This document shows, piece by piece, positions 8,780 through 19,038 of a DNA stretch of 64,000 bases. The notes under the pieces are model-generated. The model was given only the letters and a program-made list of their open reading frames with translations, was not told the DNA's origin and ran no database searches. Made by a program: the position numbers and the translations under genes. How positions within the stretch are numbered: position 1 is the stretch's first letter; every line of letters begins with the position of its first letter. Origin of the DNA: Hypericibacter terrae. Lineage in GTDB: Bacteria; Pseudomonadota; Alphaproteobacteria; Dongiales; Dongiaceae. Location of the stretch: positions 4,081,570 through 4,145,569 of the forward strand of contig NZ_CP042906.1 of NCBI RefSeq assembly GCF_008728855.1, given 5' to 3'.

Positions 8780-10264
8780 TCAGACGCCGCCCATGCAGAG
8801 ATATTTGATCACCAGGAAGTCATCCATGCCGTACTTCGAGCCTTCGCGGCCGAAGCCCGACTCCTTGACTCCGCCGAACGGGGCGACCTCGGTCGAGATG
8901 ATGCCGGTGTTGATGCCGACGATCCCGCTTTCCAGGCCCTCGGCGACGCGCCAGACGCGGCCGATATCGCGGGCATAGAAATAGTTGGCGAGACCGAACT
9001 CGGTGTCGTTGGCGAGCTTGAGGGCTTCCTCGTCGGTCTTGAAGCGGAACAGCGGCGCCACGGGGCCGAAGGTCTCCTCGCGCGCCACCGCCATGTCGGT
9101 GGTGACGCCGGTGAGCACCGTCGGCTCGAAGAAGGAACCGCCCAGCGCGTGACGATGACCGCCGGCGATGATCTTGGCGCCCTTCTTCACGGCATCGGCG
9201 ATATGCTCTTCGACCTTATCGACTGCCTTCATGTTGATCAGCGGACCCTGCTGGGTCTCGCCCTTGAGGCCGTCGCCGACCTTCATCTTCGCGACCGCGG
9301 CCGCGAGTTTCTTGGCGAAGGCGTCATAGACGCTATCCTGCACCAGGATGCGGTTGGCGCACACGCAGGTTTGTCCGGTGTTGCGGTATTTCGACATCAT
9401 CGCGCCTTCGACCGCGGCATCGAGATCCGCGTCGTCGAACACGATGAAGGAGGCATTGCCGCCGAGCTCCATGGACATCTTCTTGACGGTGTCGGCGCCC
9501 TGCTTCAGCAGGATCTTGCCGACCTCGGTCGAGCCGGTGAAGGAGATCTTGCGCACGATCGGGTTCGAGGTGATCTCGGCGCCGATCTCGCGGGCCGAGC
9601 CGGAGATGATGTTGATGACGCCGGCCGGGAAGCCCGCGCGCTCGGCGAGATCGGCCAGCGCGAAGGCCGAATAGGGGGTCTCGGTCGCCGGCTTGATCAC
9701 GACGGGGCAACCGGCCGCCAACGCCGGGGCGCATTTGCGGGTGATCATCGCGTTCGGGAAGTTCCAGGGCGTGATGGCGCCCACGACCCCGACCGGCTCC
9801 TTTATCACGACGATGCGCTTGTCCGGCTGATGGCCCGGGATGGTGTCGCCATAGACGCGCTTGGCTTCCTCGGCGAACCACTCGACGAAGGAGGCACCAT
9901 AGGCGATCTCGCCCTTGGCCTCGGCCAACGGCTTGCCCTGCTCGGCGGTCAGGATGACGGCCAGGTCGTCCTGGTTTTCCATCATCAGGTTGAACCATTT
10001 GCGCAGGATGTTGGCCCGCTCCTTGGCGGTTTTCTTGCGCCAGGCCGGCCAGGAGGCGTTGGCCGCCTCGATCGCGCGGCGGGTCTCGGCCGTTCCCATG
10101 AGCGGGATGGTGCCCAGCACCTCGCCCGTGGCCGGGTTGGTCACGTCGACGGTCTTGCCGGAATCGGCATTGGCCCATTTGCCGTTGATATAGCCCTGCT
10201 GACGGAAAAGCCGCGGGTCCTTCAGCGGCAGCTGAGAGGCAACCTTCATGGCGACCTGTTGCAT
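8780..10264 (-). CDS. gabD: NAD(P)-dependent succinate-semialdehyde dehydrogenase
   Basis: Oxidises succinate semialdehyde to succinate, the second step of GABA degradation. The 494-residue aldehyde dehydrogenase has the cofactor pocket ([27 protein letters not shown]), the catalytic Glu in MELGGNASF, the catalytic Cys in [10 protein letters not shown] and the [13 protein letters not shown] motif. The ATG at 10264 is chosen because GAGGA sits eight bases upstream; the frame extends to 10342 but that extension is Arg-rich and unlike the family. The gene is divergent from gabT, which makes the substrate assignment firm. Confidence 0.92.
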   Translation of the reverse strand: MQQVAMKVASQLPLKDPRLFRQQGYINGKWANADSGKTVDVTNPATGEVLGTIPLMGTAETRRAIEAANASWPAWRKKTAKERANILRKWFNLMMENQDDLAVILTAEQGKPLAEAKGEIAYGASFVEWFAEEAKRVYGDTIPGHQPDKRIVVIKEPVGVVGAITPWNFPNAMITRKCAPALAAGCPVVIKPATETPYSAFALADLAERAGFPAGVINIISGSAREIGAEITSNPIVRKISFTGSTEVGKILLKQGADTVKKMSMELGGNASFIVFDDADLDAAVEGAMMSKYRNTGQTCVCANRILVQDSVYDAFAKKLAAAVAKMKVGDGLKGETQQGPLINMKAVDKVEEHIADAVKKGAKIIAGGHRHALGGSFFEPTVLTGVTTDMAVAREETFGPVAPLFRFKTDEEALKLANDTEFGLANYFYARDIGRVWRVAEGLESGIVGINTGIISTEVAPFGGVKESGFGREGSKYGMDDFLVIKYLCMGGV

Positions 10265-10583
10265 GGTGGGTCCTCGAAACAAGGGGTTGGCGGGAGGTTG
10301 GCCGGAGTATAGCCGCCGGCTGCGCAGGCGCAATCCGGTCAATTCCCTGAACTATCGACCATCGCTGAAGTAGACATCTGGCCGCATCCACCCAAATGGG
10401 GAGGCGGGCCTCCACCCGCAAATCCCTTGACGCATGACAGGAATGCCGCCCGGGGGTGGCGGCAATGGCCGGATTCGTGCTATCGCCGGGGCCGGTTTTT
10501 CACGCCCACGCCATCCGGCAGGCCCTCCCTGCCGCTGTTCTGAACCATGACGATGGCCGGCGTTTCTCCAAGGAGACATGACC
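10265..10583. promoter_or_regulatory. gabD-gabT divergent intergenic region with inverted repeats and a sigma-54-like promoter
   Basis: About 310 bp separate the two divergent GABA genes. Two perfect inverted repeats are visible: TGCCGCC/GGCGGCA at 10444-10464 with a 7-nt spacer, and GGAGGC/GCCTCC at 10400-10413 with a 2-nt spacer. Facing gabT, TGGCCGGATTCGTGCT at 10466-10481 places GG and GC exactly ten bases apart, as in -24/-12 promoters read by sigma-54, although the inner bases deviate from consensus. Regulation of GABA use by nitrogen would fit, but this is inference. Confidence 0.35.
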
Positions 10584-11867
10584 ATGGCGACGAATCAGGA
10601 AATGTTGCAGCGCCGCGCCAATGCGGTTCCCCGGGGTGTGGGCACGGCAATGCCGTTCTATGCCGCCAAGGCCGAGAACGCCGAACTGTGGGATATCGAG
10701 GGCAACCGCTATATCGACTTCGCCGGCGGCATCGCCGTGCTGAACACCGGCCATCGTCACCCGAAGGTGATGAAGGCGGTCGAGCAGCAGATGGGCAAGT
10801 TCACCCACACGGCCTTCCAGGTCGTCGCCTATGACGGCTACATCACGCTGGCCGAGCGCCTGAACAAGGCGGCACCGGGCAATTTCGCCAAGAAGACGAT
10901 TTTCTTCACCACCGGCGCCGAGGCGCTGGAGAACGCGGTCAAGATCTCGCGCCACTACACCAACCGCCCCGGCGTCATCACCTTCGCCGGCGCCTTCCAT
11001 GGCCGCACCAGCCTGACCATGGCAATGACCGGCAAGGTCCAGCCCTACAAGGTCGGCGGGCCGTTCGTGCCCGAGGTCTATCACGTCCCCTTCCCCAACG
11101 CGCTCCACGGCGTCACCGTCGAGCAGGCGCTGGCGGCGCTCCAGACCCTGTTCAAGGCCGACATCGATCCGTCGCGCGTCGCCTGCATCGTGATCGAGCC
11201 GGTGCAGGGCGAAGGCGGCTTCAACATCGCGCCGAAGGACTTCGTCCAGGCGCTGCGCAAGATCTGCGACGAGCACAAGATCCTGCTGGTCTCGGACGAG
11301 GTCCAGGCCGGCATCGCGCGCACGGGTAAGATGTTCGCGATCGAGCATAGCGGCATCGCCCCCGACATCATCGCCTCGGCCAAGAGCCTGGCCGGCGGCT
11401 TCCCGCTCTCGGCCGTGATCGGCCGCGCCGAGGTGATGGATTCGGTGCCCCCGGGCGGCCTGGGCGGCACCTATGCCGGCAGCCCGCTGGGTGTTGCCGC
11501 CGGCAATGCCGTGCTCGAAGTGATCGAGGAGGAGAAGCTGCTGGAGCGGGCCGACAAGATGGGCAAGCTCATGACCGAGCGGCTCAACGCCATGGCGAAG
11601 AAGAACCGCTTCTCCTGCATCGGCGACGTGCGCGGCCTGGGCGCCATGATCGCGGTCGAGCTGGTCAAGGACCGCACCACCAACGAGCCCGACGCCGACC
11701 TGACCAAGAAGGTCGTGACCAAGGCCCAGGAGAACGGGCTGATCCTTCTCTCCTGCGGCGTCTACAGCAACGTGCTGCGCCTGTTGGTGCCGCTGACCGC
11801 CAGCGACGCGCTGGTCAATGAAGGCCTCGACATCATCGAGAAGTCGATCGATCAGAGCCTGAATTGA
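10584..11867 (+). CDS. gabT: 4-aminobutyrate aminotransferase
   Basis: Transfers the amino group of GABA to 2-oxoglutarate, giving succinate semialdehyde for the divergent gabD product. It is a PLP-dependent class III aminotransferase of 427 residues: TGAEALENAVKISRHYT near 115, EPVQGEGGFN near 205, SDEVQAGIARTGKMFA near 235, and the PLP-binding Lys in ASAKSLAGGFPLSAVIG near 265. Two in-frame ATGs exist; the one at 10578 lies only two bases after AAGGAG, whereas the one at 10584 has the proper eight-base spacing, so I prefer 10584. A rho-independent terminator follows the stop codon. Confidence 0.94.
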   Translation: MATNQEMLQRRANAVPRGVGTAMPFYAAKAENAELWDIEGNRYIDFAGGIAVLNTGHRHPKVMKAVEQQMGKFTHTAFQVVAYDGYITLAERLNKAAPGNFAKKTIFFTTGAEALENAVKISRHYTNRPGVITFAGAFHGRTSLTMAMTGKVQPYKVGGPFVPEVYHVPFPNALHGVTVEQALAALQTLFKADIDPSRVACIVIEPVQGEGGFNIAPKDFVQALRKICDEHKILLVSDEVQAGIARTGKMFAIEHSGIAPDIIASAKSLAGGFPLSAVIGRAEVMDSVPPGGLGGTYAGSPLGVAAGNAVLEVIEEEKLLERADKMGKLMTERLNAMAKKNRFSCIGDVRGLGAMIAVELVKDRTTNEPDADLTKKVVTKAQENGLILLSCGVYSNVLRLLVPLTASDALVNEGLDIIEKSIDQSLN

Positions 11868-11891
11868 TCTGATCGCTCGCCCCAGAACGAC

Positions 11892-11925
11892 AAAGGCGGC
11901 GTTCCCTCGGGAGGGCCGCCTTTTT
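11892..11925 (+). terminator. rho-independent terminator after gabT
   Basis: AAAGGCGGC at 11892-11900 pairs with GCCGCCTTT at 11915-11923 around a loop that itself contains CCCTC/GAGGG. A run of five T follows at 11921-11925. It sits 25 bp after the gabT stop codon and faces the convergent glmS gene; the A-rich 5' arm may let it work in both directions. Confidence 0.85.
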
Positions 11926-11948
11926 CTTTGCCTGAATGAAGAGCTTGG

Positions 11949-13769
<1,821 letters not shown>

Positions 13770-13824
13770 GTTCCGATCTCCTCGATCTGTCCGCCCCGCA
13801 CCGGAGCGCGGGGCGGCGGCTCAA

Positions 13825-15234
13825 TCACTTGCCTGACTTGCGTTTCGCCCCGGATCTGGCGCCGGCTTTCTTGGCCGGTTTCGCCTTGGTCGTTGTCTTC
13901 GTCTTCTTGCGCTTGGCGCGGAAGGTCTGGGCCCGGCCGGTCATATTCACCTGGCGGCCGCGCGCGATCGCCATCGCATCGGCCGGCACATTCTCGGTGA
14001 TGACGCTGCCGGCGCCGACGATGGCCCCTGCCCCGATCGTCACCGGCGCCACCAGCGAGCTGTTCGAGCCGATGGAAACGTTCGGGCCGATCACGGTGCG
14101 CGACTTGCAGAAGCCGTCATAATTCACGGTAATGGTCCCCGCACCGATATTGGTGCCGCCGCCGATCTCCGCATCGCCGATATAGGTCAGATGGTTGGCC
14201 TTGGCGCCGGGCCCGAGCCGCGCGTTCTTCACCTCGACGAAATTGCCGATGTGGACATCGGGCCCGATCGCCGCCCCGGGGCGGAGCCGCGCGAAGGGAC
14301 CGATGCGGGCACCGGCCGAGATGCGGGCGCCCTCGATATGGCAGAAGCCCTTGATCTCGACCTCGTTCTCGACCGTGACGCCCGGCCCGAAATAGACATG
14401 GGGCCCGATCACGACATCCTGGCCCAGCCGCGTGTCATGGCTGAAAAAGACGCTTCCCGGCTCGAGCAGCGTGACGCCGCCTTCCATCGCCGCGGCACGG
14501 GCGCGATCCTGATAGACCTGCTCGGCCGCCGCCAAGTCGGCGCGGCTGTTGATGCCCATCAGCTCCGCGACCGACGCCTCGACCACGGCGCAGTCCCAGC
14601 CGCGACCGCGGGCCAGCGCCACCAGGTCGGTCAAATAGTACTCGCCCTTGGCATTGTCGTTCCGCAGCTCCTTCAGGAGCGGCAGCATGCGCTCGGCATC
14701 GAGCGCCATGACGCCCGAATTGCACAGGCCGATGGCGCGCTGCTCGGGCGTCGCGTCGCGCGCCTCCACGATGGCGTCGAGCCCGCCGGACGCGCCCAGC
14801 ACCAATCTTCCATAGCCACCCGGCTCGTCGGGCCGGAATCCCAGCACCACCACCGCCGGATCGTCCGTTCCCCGGCGGCGCTTCAGCATCGCCTCCAGCG
14901 TCGCGGTGGCGATGAAGGGCGTATCGCCATAGAGCACCAGGAGATCGCCCGAGACCGATTTGAGGGCGGCGCGTGCCGCCATGACCGCATGACCGGTGCC
15001 GAGCTGCTCGCGCTGGACGGCGATCTGCGCCGACACCGCCGCTTCCGCCACGTCTTCCATGCCCGGCGCCACCACCAGCACCACCGGATCGCAATGCAGG
15101 GGCTTCAGGGCCGCCATCACGTGGCCGATCATCGGCCGGTTGGCGATCTCGTGCATGACCTTGGGCTTGCGCGATTTCATGCGGGTGCCCTTGCCAGCGG
15201 CGAGGACGATGGCAGCGGTTCGAGACTTCGGCAT
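13825..15234 (-). CDS. glmU: bifunctional UDP-N-acetylglucosamine pyrophosphorylase / glucosamine-1-phosphate N-acetyltransferase
   Basis: Produces UDP-GlcNAc from glucosamine 1-phosphate, two steps after GlmS. The N-terminal uridyltransferase domain starts with LAAGKGTRMKSRKPKVMH (about residues 10-27). The C-terminal half is a left-handed beta-helix of hexapeptide repeats with the acetyltransferase motifs GNFVEVKNA and LTYIGDAEIGGG. The ATG at 15234 is chosen because MPKSRTAAIVLAAGKG matches family N-termini; a 58-residue extension to 15408 does not. The last 30 residues are an unusual Lys/Arg/Thr/Ala-rich basic tail. Product length is 469 residues, a little over the usual 450-460. Confidence 0.95.
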   Translation of the reverse strand: MPKSRTAAIVLAAGKGTRMKSRKPKVMHEIANRPMIGHVMAALKPLHCDPVVLVVAPGMEDVAEAAVSAQIAVQREQLGTGHAVMAARAALKSVSGDLLVLYGDTPFIATATLEAMLKRRRGTDDPAVVVLGFRPDEPGGYGRLVLGASGGLDAIVEARDATPEQRAIGLCNSGVMALDAERMLPLLKELRNDNAKGEYYLTDLVALARGRGWDCAVVEASVAELMGINSRADLAAAEQVYQDRARAAAMEGGVTLLEPGSVFFSHDTRLGQDVVIGPHVYFGPGVTVENEVEIKGFCHIEGARISAGARIGPFARLRPGAAIGPDVHIGNFVEVKNARLGPGAKANHLTYIGDAEIGGGTNIGAGTITVNYDGFCKSRTVIGPNVSIGSNSSLVAPVTIGAGAIVGAGSVITENVPADAMAIARGRQVNMTGRAQTFRAKRKKTKTTTKAKPAKKAGARSGAKRKSGK

Positions 15235-15455
15235 GGGAGACGCTTCTGGGCTCCAATCGGGGCCGGGTCGGCCCATTTCTCGCCGGGAGGTCGCCTCCGC
15301 CCGGACGATAGGGTCTTGTCGGCCGAGGCGCGATCCGGCAAGAACGCCGAAACCAAGCACCCTCAACGCCGCTTGGGGCACCCTGCCACAGCCGCAAGGC
15401 CGCTCCAAGAGAGCATGCTTGCGCGCGCCCGTGGCGTTTTCATGGCGGATGGAAT

Positions 15456-16136
15456 TTGTCCCAAAGACGCGACGCTCTGGCTTTCGACCTCGACGGCACG
15501 CTGATCGACAGCGCGCCCGATATCGCTATCGCGGTGAACCGGCTCCTGGCCGACCTCGGACGGCCCGAGCTCGACCTGCCGGACATCCGCCGCATGATCG
15601 GCGACGGCGCCGGCACGCTGGTGGAGCGGGCCTTGACCGCCGCCTCGGTGCCGCATCGCGCCGAGGAGCTCAACGGCTATCTCAAGCGGTTCCTGGCGCA
15701 TTACGAGGCCGAGCCGGTGCGGCTGACGCGGGCCTATGCCGGCGTGCCGGAAACCCTGGCGGTCTTGCGGGCGGCCGGCTATCGCTGCACGGTCTGCACC
15801 AACAAGCCGCAGCGCGCGACCGACATGATCCTCGAGGCGCTGGGCCTGGCCTCCTATTTCGGCGCCATCCTCGGCGCCGACGCGGTCCAGAACCGCAAAC
15901 CCCATCCCGATCACCTGGCGGCGGCGCTGACCGCCATCGGCGCCACGTCCGGCGAGGCGGTGATGATTGGCGACAGCGCCAATGACGTGGCCCCTGCCCG
16001 CGCCCTCTCGATGCCCTCGATCGTCATGGCCTATGGCTATGGCCGGGCGCCGCTGAGCGAACTCGGGGCCGATCTCATCCTCGAGGATTTCGCAGGCCTG
16101 CCCGACGCGTTGGATCAACTGGAAACGGCACGCTGA
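15456..16136 (+). CDS. gph: phosphoglycolate phosphatase (HAD superfamily)
   Basis: A 226-residue HAD hydrolase expected to dephosphorylate 2-phosphoglycolate from DNA repair or photorespiration-type chemistry. Motif I is AFDLDGTLIDSAPD with nucleophile Asp11 and Asp13, motif II is CTVCTNKP, motif III includes NRKPHPD, and motif IV is MIGDSANDVAPAR. The helical cap (residues 20-85) has the type seen in Gph. The only start that keeps the whole motif I is TTG at 15456, with a weak GGA-rich region upstream; no ATG or GTG in frame precedes it closely. It is divergent from glmU with about 220 bp between them, in which nothing else is evident. Confidence 0.88.
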   Translation: MSQRRDALAFDLDGTLIDSAPDIAIAVNRLLADLGRPELDLPDIRRMIGDGAGTLVERALTAASVPHRAEELNGYLKRFLAHYEAEPVRLTRAYAGVPETLAVLRAAGYRCTVCTNKPQRATDMILEALGLASYFGAILGADAVQNRKPHPDHLAAALTAIGATSGEAVMIGDSANDVAPARALSMPSIVMAYGYGRAPLSELGADLILEDFAGLPDALDQLETAR

Positions 16137-16156
16137 TCCAAGTTGGTGCGGTCAGG

Positions 16157-16984
16157 TCAAGGCGTAGCGCTGGCAACGGTGGTGGCCTGGACCAGCTCCA
16201 CTCGCATCAGTCCCATCTGGCTCTGCGCCAGAACCCGGACCGGTAGCAGCGGGACGTCCTTGACGGCCTGCCCCAGCCAGAGATCGGTCTTGCTCGGATA
16301 GAAGCTGGAGCTGACGGCGTTCGATTGGAAACCCGCGATCAGCTTTGCCGTCGCGGCGCAGTGCAGCGCCTGGCCCTGATAGGTCGAGAACAGAGTCTTC
16401 TCGATGACGTCGGGCCCGATCGAGACGAAATCCAGGTCGTAGCGGCGCGCGCCATCGAAGATCGGCAGGGATATGTCGCAGCCGCCGGTGCGCAGCACCG
16501 TATCGACGATCGCGACGGCGGCGCTCAGCGGATCCATCGTGCTGAGGCCCAGATTCTGCTCGCGCGCGACGCGGGCCTCGACGGTCGGCGGCTCGCTGTG
16601 GATGTCGACTTCGCCGTTCGGGTGATAGGCCAGCGCCATGGTCTCGTGGGTGCCCATGAGATCCATCTGGCTCTGGTAAGTCGACGGACGCACACTTCTG
16701 CTGGTGGCGCCGCCACGCGCCTGTCCTTGCCATTGGAACGCCACCATCTTGGCATAGACGGGCGAGAGCGTGACGCTGGCGGTGATGTCGTAGTCCTTGG
16801 CCGGCCGCGGGCCCGGCGCCATCTCGATCATGAGGTCGATCTGGCCGACCTGGAGCGTGCCCAAATAGCCGTAGTAGCTGAGCCGCACCAGCCGGCTCTC
16901 CTCGGCCTGGGCCTGCGGGATCAGACCCGACAGAACAAGGGCGAAGGCCAGGCCGGTCAGCATGGGCGTCAGGCGGCGAATCAT
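16157..16984 (-). CDS. DUF3108 domain-containing exported protein
   Basis: A 275-residue protein with a typical Sec signal peptide: MIRRLTPML, a hydrophobic core, and a cleavage site around AQAEE at residues 25-27. The mature part matches the DUF3108 pattern of envelope proteins, with a tandem of beta strands beginning VRLSYYGYLGTLQVG and a conserved central PLSAAVAIVDTVLRTGGC. Its function is unknown; the family is thought to be periplasmic. The ATG at 16984 is chosen because it begins the signal peptide and has GAGAGG upstream; the frame extends to 17140 through non-family sequence. It converges on gph. Confidence 0.78.
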   Translation of the reverse strand: MIRRLTPMLTGLAFALVLSGLIPQAQAEESRLVRLSYYGYLGTLQVGQIDLMIEMAPGPRPAKDYDITASVTLSPVYAKMVAFQWQGQARGGATSRSVRPSTYQSQMDLMGTHETMALAYHPNGEVDIHSEPPTVEARVAREQNLGLSTMDPLSAAVAIVDTVLRTGGCDISLPIFDGARRYDLDFVSIGPDVIEKTLFSTYQGQALHCAATAKLIAGFQSNAVSSSFYPSKTDLWLGQAVKDVPLLPVRVLAQSQMGLMRVELVQATTVASATP

Positions 16985-17150
16985 CGGAAAGCCTCTCGAG
17001 CCGGGGGTCCCTTGAGATCGGCCTCCCAGGGATAACCGGCAAATGCGGAAAGATCGGGGCAGATTATAACCATAGTCGGCCCTGCGAAGGGGCTCGAGGC
17101 GGGCACAAGGCCTTTCGCTCGAAGGGTTTTTCGCCATCATCCCGGTCCGG

Positions 17151-17179
17151 TTGACAGGGGACGCCGGCTTGGCTTAAAG
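17151..17179 (+). promoter_or_regulatory. sigma-70-type promoter for tRNA-Val
   Basis: A perfect -35 TTGACA at 17151-17156 is followed after a 17-base spacer by TTAAAG at 17174-17179. Transcription would start near 17186, about 55 bp before the tRNA gene, with no other gene between. Confidence 0.6.
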
Positions 17180-17240
17180 CTGCGCGCCTTCGCGAACCGG
17201 GGACGGCGTTGTCCCGCTTCGCATTTTCCGCATCCGGGAC

Positions 17241-17315
17241 GGGCGCGTAGCTCAGCGGGAGAGCACTCCCTTCACACGGGAGGGGTCACAGGTTCAATCC
17301 CTGTCGCGCCCACCA
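17241..17315 (+). tRNA. tRNA-Val (CAC)
   Basis: The 75-nt sequence folds into a full cloverleaf. The acceptor strands GGGCGCG and CGCGCCC pair, the D-arm is GCTC...GAGC, the anticodon stem CTCCC/GGGAG encloses loop TTCACAC with anticodon CAC, and the T-arm ACAGG-TTCAATC-CCTGT is complete. The discriminator A and CCA are encoded (17312-17315). It reads GUG codons, which are frequent in this genome. The following 194 bp to the next gene show no integrated element. Confidence 0.96.
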
Positions 17316-17509
17316 TTCCCTCCCTTGCGATCTCCCCGATACGTCCGGAGCCGGTCGGCTGGCCGCGGCATCGGCGCTGAACCCGGATTCATTTGCTTTC
17401 CCGGTCTTCGCGATGTGGCAAGGCCCGTTCCAGCGACAAGCGTCGGATCCAAGCCCCGACGCATCCCGAACGATAGACTCGCCGATCTGTTCCCCCAAGG
17501 GAGGCCGAC

Positions 17510-18085
17510 ATGCGCCTGAAGCTTCTCCCGCCATCCGCCCTCAGCCCCGACCAGCGGCCCCTCTATGACGATATGCGCCAGGGGATCGAAACCAATTTCA
17601 AAGGGTTCACGGCCATCGGCGAGGGGGGCGAACTGATCGGCCCCTGGAATCTCTGGCTGCATTTTCCGAAGTTCGGGAAGCCCGTCTGGGAGCTGGTGAA
17701 GGCGCTGTCGACCTCGCCGTCGCTGCCACGGCCGGTGCGCGAAGTCGCGATCCTCGTCACCGGCGCCAAGTTCAAATCCGCCTACGAGATCTATGCCCAT
17801 GTGCTGGTGGCCGAGCTGCGCGGCATCGCGGACGAGAAGATCGCGACCATCATCGCCGGCCAGCGACCCGGCGATCTCACCCGCGAGGAAGCCGTCGCCT
17901 ATGACATGGCCTCGGCCCTGGTCTCGGGCGGGGTCTTGCCGCAACTCACCTATCAACAGGCCGTGACTTTCTTCGGCGAGGGCGGAACGGCGGAGCTGAT
18001 CAGCCTGGTCGGGCTCTACTGCATGGTCTCGGTCACGCTGAACGGCTACGACGTGCCGGTGCCCGAGGTCGAATCGCGCGGTTGA
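17510..18085 (+). CDS. carboxymuconolactone decarboxylase family protein
   Basis: A 191-residue protein of the AhpD/CMD-like fold. The conserved helix pair reads REVAILVTGAKFKSAYEIYA, then HVLVAELRGI (about residues 78-107). The usual redox CxxC of AhpD is absent: the corresponding position reads YEIYAH, as in gamma-carboxymuconolactone decarboxylase-type members, so peroxidase activity by the AhpD mechanism is unlikely. The substrate is unknown. Start ATG follows GGGAGG at a suitable distance. Confidence 0.8.
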   Translation: MRLKLLPPSALSPDQRPLYDDMRQGIETNFKGFTAIGEGGELIGPWNLWLHFPKFGKPVWELVKALSTSPSLPRPVREVAILVTGAKFKSAYEIYAHVLVAELRGIADEKIATIIAGQRPGDLTREEAVAYDMASALVSGGVLPQLTYQQAVTFFGEGGTAELISLVGLYCMVSVTLNGYDVPVPEVESRG

Positions 18086-18386
18086 TCCGCGCGACGCGCT
18101 GCGGAAACCGCGCGGGCTCCTGCCTGACGACGATAAGCGGTTGATAATCATGCAGGTCCTGGCGCCTCGGCGAGAGCGCGCCCTGCCCGGCCATATTCCT
18201 CCCCATCCTCCCGAATCGCTGCGGAACGCCGGCGCCACCGGCGTCGTTCATGAACTGTCCGGCTGGCACCACCTTGGCCAGCCGGGATCCCCGATCACGC
18301 CCGGTGACAGATCCGCTTGGACGAGCCAGCGCAATCTTTCACCCAAGTGCCGCCACCCGTCGCTGGCAGCGAAATGGAGCAGGAAA
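18086..18386. other. intergenic region upstream of the ferritin-like gene, with a Fur-box-like site
   Basis: This 301-bp stretch is formally open as an in-frame extension of the downstream gene from 18141, but its composition does not look coding. At 18143-18154, GATAATCATGCA matches 10 of 12 bases of the inner two hexamers of the classical Fur box, with a further GATAAG at 18132. It also contains small inverted repeats (GGCTGG/CCAGCC near 18261-18284). Iron-dependent control of a ferritin-like gene would be reasonable but is inferred. Confidence 0.3.
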
Positions 18387-18944
18387 ATGAACGACACCAA
18401 AACGCCGTTTCTGACCGATGTGAAGACGCTCCGCGAACGCGCCCGCCAGCATCTCGATCGCGGCGGCGTCACGCAGACCTACAAGGGCGACGTGAAGAAG
18501 ACCGTGGAAATCCTGCAGAACGTCCTGGCGACGGAGATCGTCTGCGTCCTGCGCTACACCATGCACGCCGTCACAGCGACCGGCATTTCGAGCGAAGGCG
18601 TCAAAGCCGAGTTCGCCCAGCATGCCAAGGAGGAGAAGGAACACATGATGTCCGTCGCCGAGCGGATCAACCAGCTTGGCGGCAAGCCGAACTTCAACCC
18701 CGAGGGATTGCTGGGGCGTTCCGCTTCCCAGTATGTCGAAGGTGAGAATCTGGTCGACATGATCAAGGAGAATCTGATCGCGGAGCGGATCGCCGTCGAC
18801 CACTACCGCGAGCTGATCCGTTACTTCGGTGACAACGATCCCGGCACGCGCGCCCTGCTGGAAGGGATCCTGATGGTCGAGGAAGAGCATGCCAACGACA
18901 TGCACGACCTGCTGGTGGCCCATGAGGGCCGCCCCATGCTCTGA
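18387..18944 (+). CDS. ferritin-like / bacterioferritin-type protein
   Basis: A 185-residue four-helix ferritin-like protein. The di-iron ligands are visible as Glu in LATEIVCVLRYTMHAV, the ExxH in HAKEEKEHMMSVAERI, Glu in ENLIAERIAVDHYREL and ExxH in MVEEEHANDMHDLL. The arrangement fits iron storage or detoxification in the cytosol. The N-terminal extension (TPFLTDVKTLRERARQHL) is seen in a subfamily distinct from classical Bfr, and the haem-ligand Met is not certain, so I leave the symbol blank. ATG at 18387 is preceded by GGAGCAGGA; the longer frame from 18141 is rejected. Confidence 0.85.
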   Translation: MNDTKTPFLTDVKTLRERARQHLDRGGVTQTYKGDVKKTVEILQNVLATEIVCVLRYTMHAVTATGISSEGVKAEFAQHAKEEKEHMMSVAERINQLGGKPNFNPEGLLGRSASQYVEGENLVDMIKENLIAERIAVDHYRELIRYFGDNDPGTRALLEGILMVEEEHANDMHDLLVAHEGRPML

Positions 18945-19038
18945 GGCGCGGCGCTCCGGCAGGACATAGCCTCACCTTCTTGCCGGCGTTGTCCGGCGAG
19001 ACGGCCGCTCGAGGTCAAACGAAGGGTTGCGAAGCCGC

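Noticed and set aside
13770-13824. glmS ribozyme or riboswitch upstream of glmS
   Set aside because: Only 55 bp separate glmU and glmS, too short for the known ribozyme, and no matching fold was seen.
17241-17509. Genomic island inserted at tRNA-Val
   Set aside because: No repeat of the tRNA 3' end, integrase or atypical genes were found downstream.
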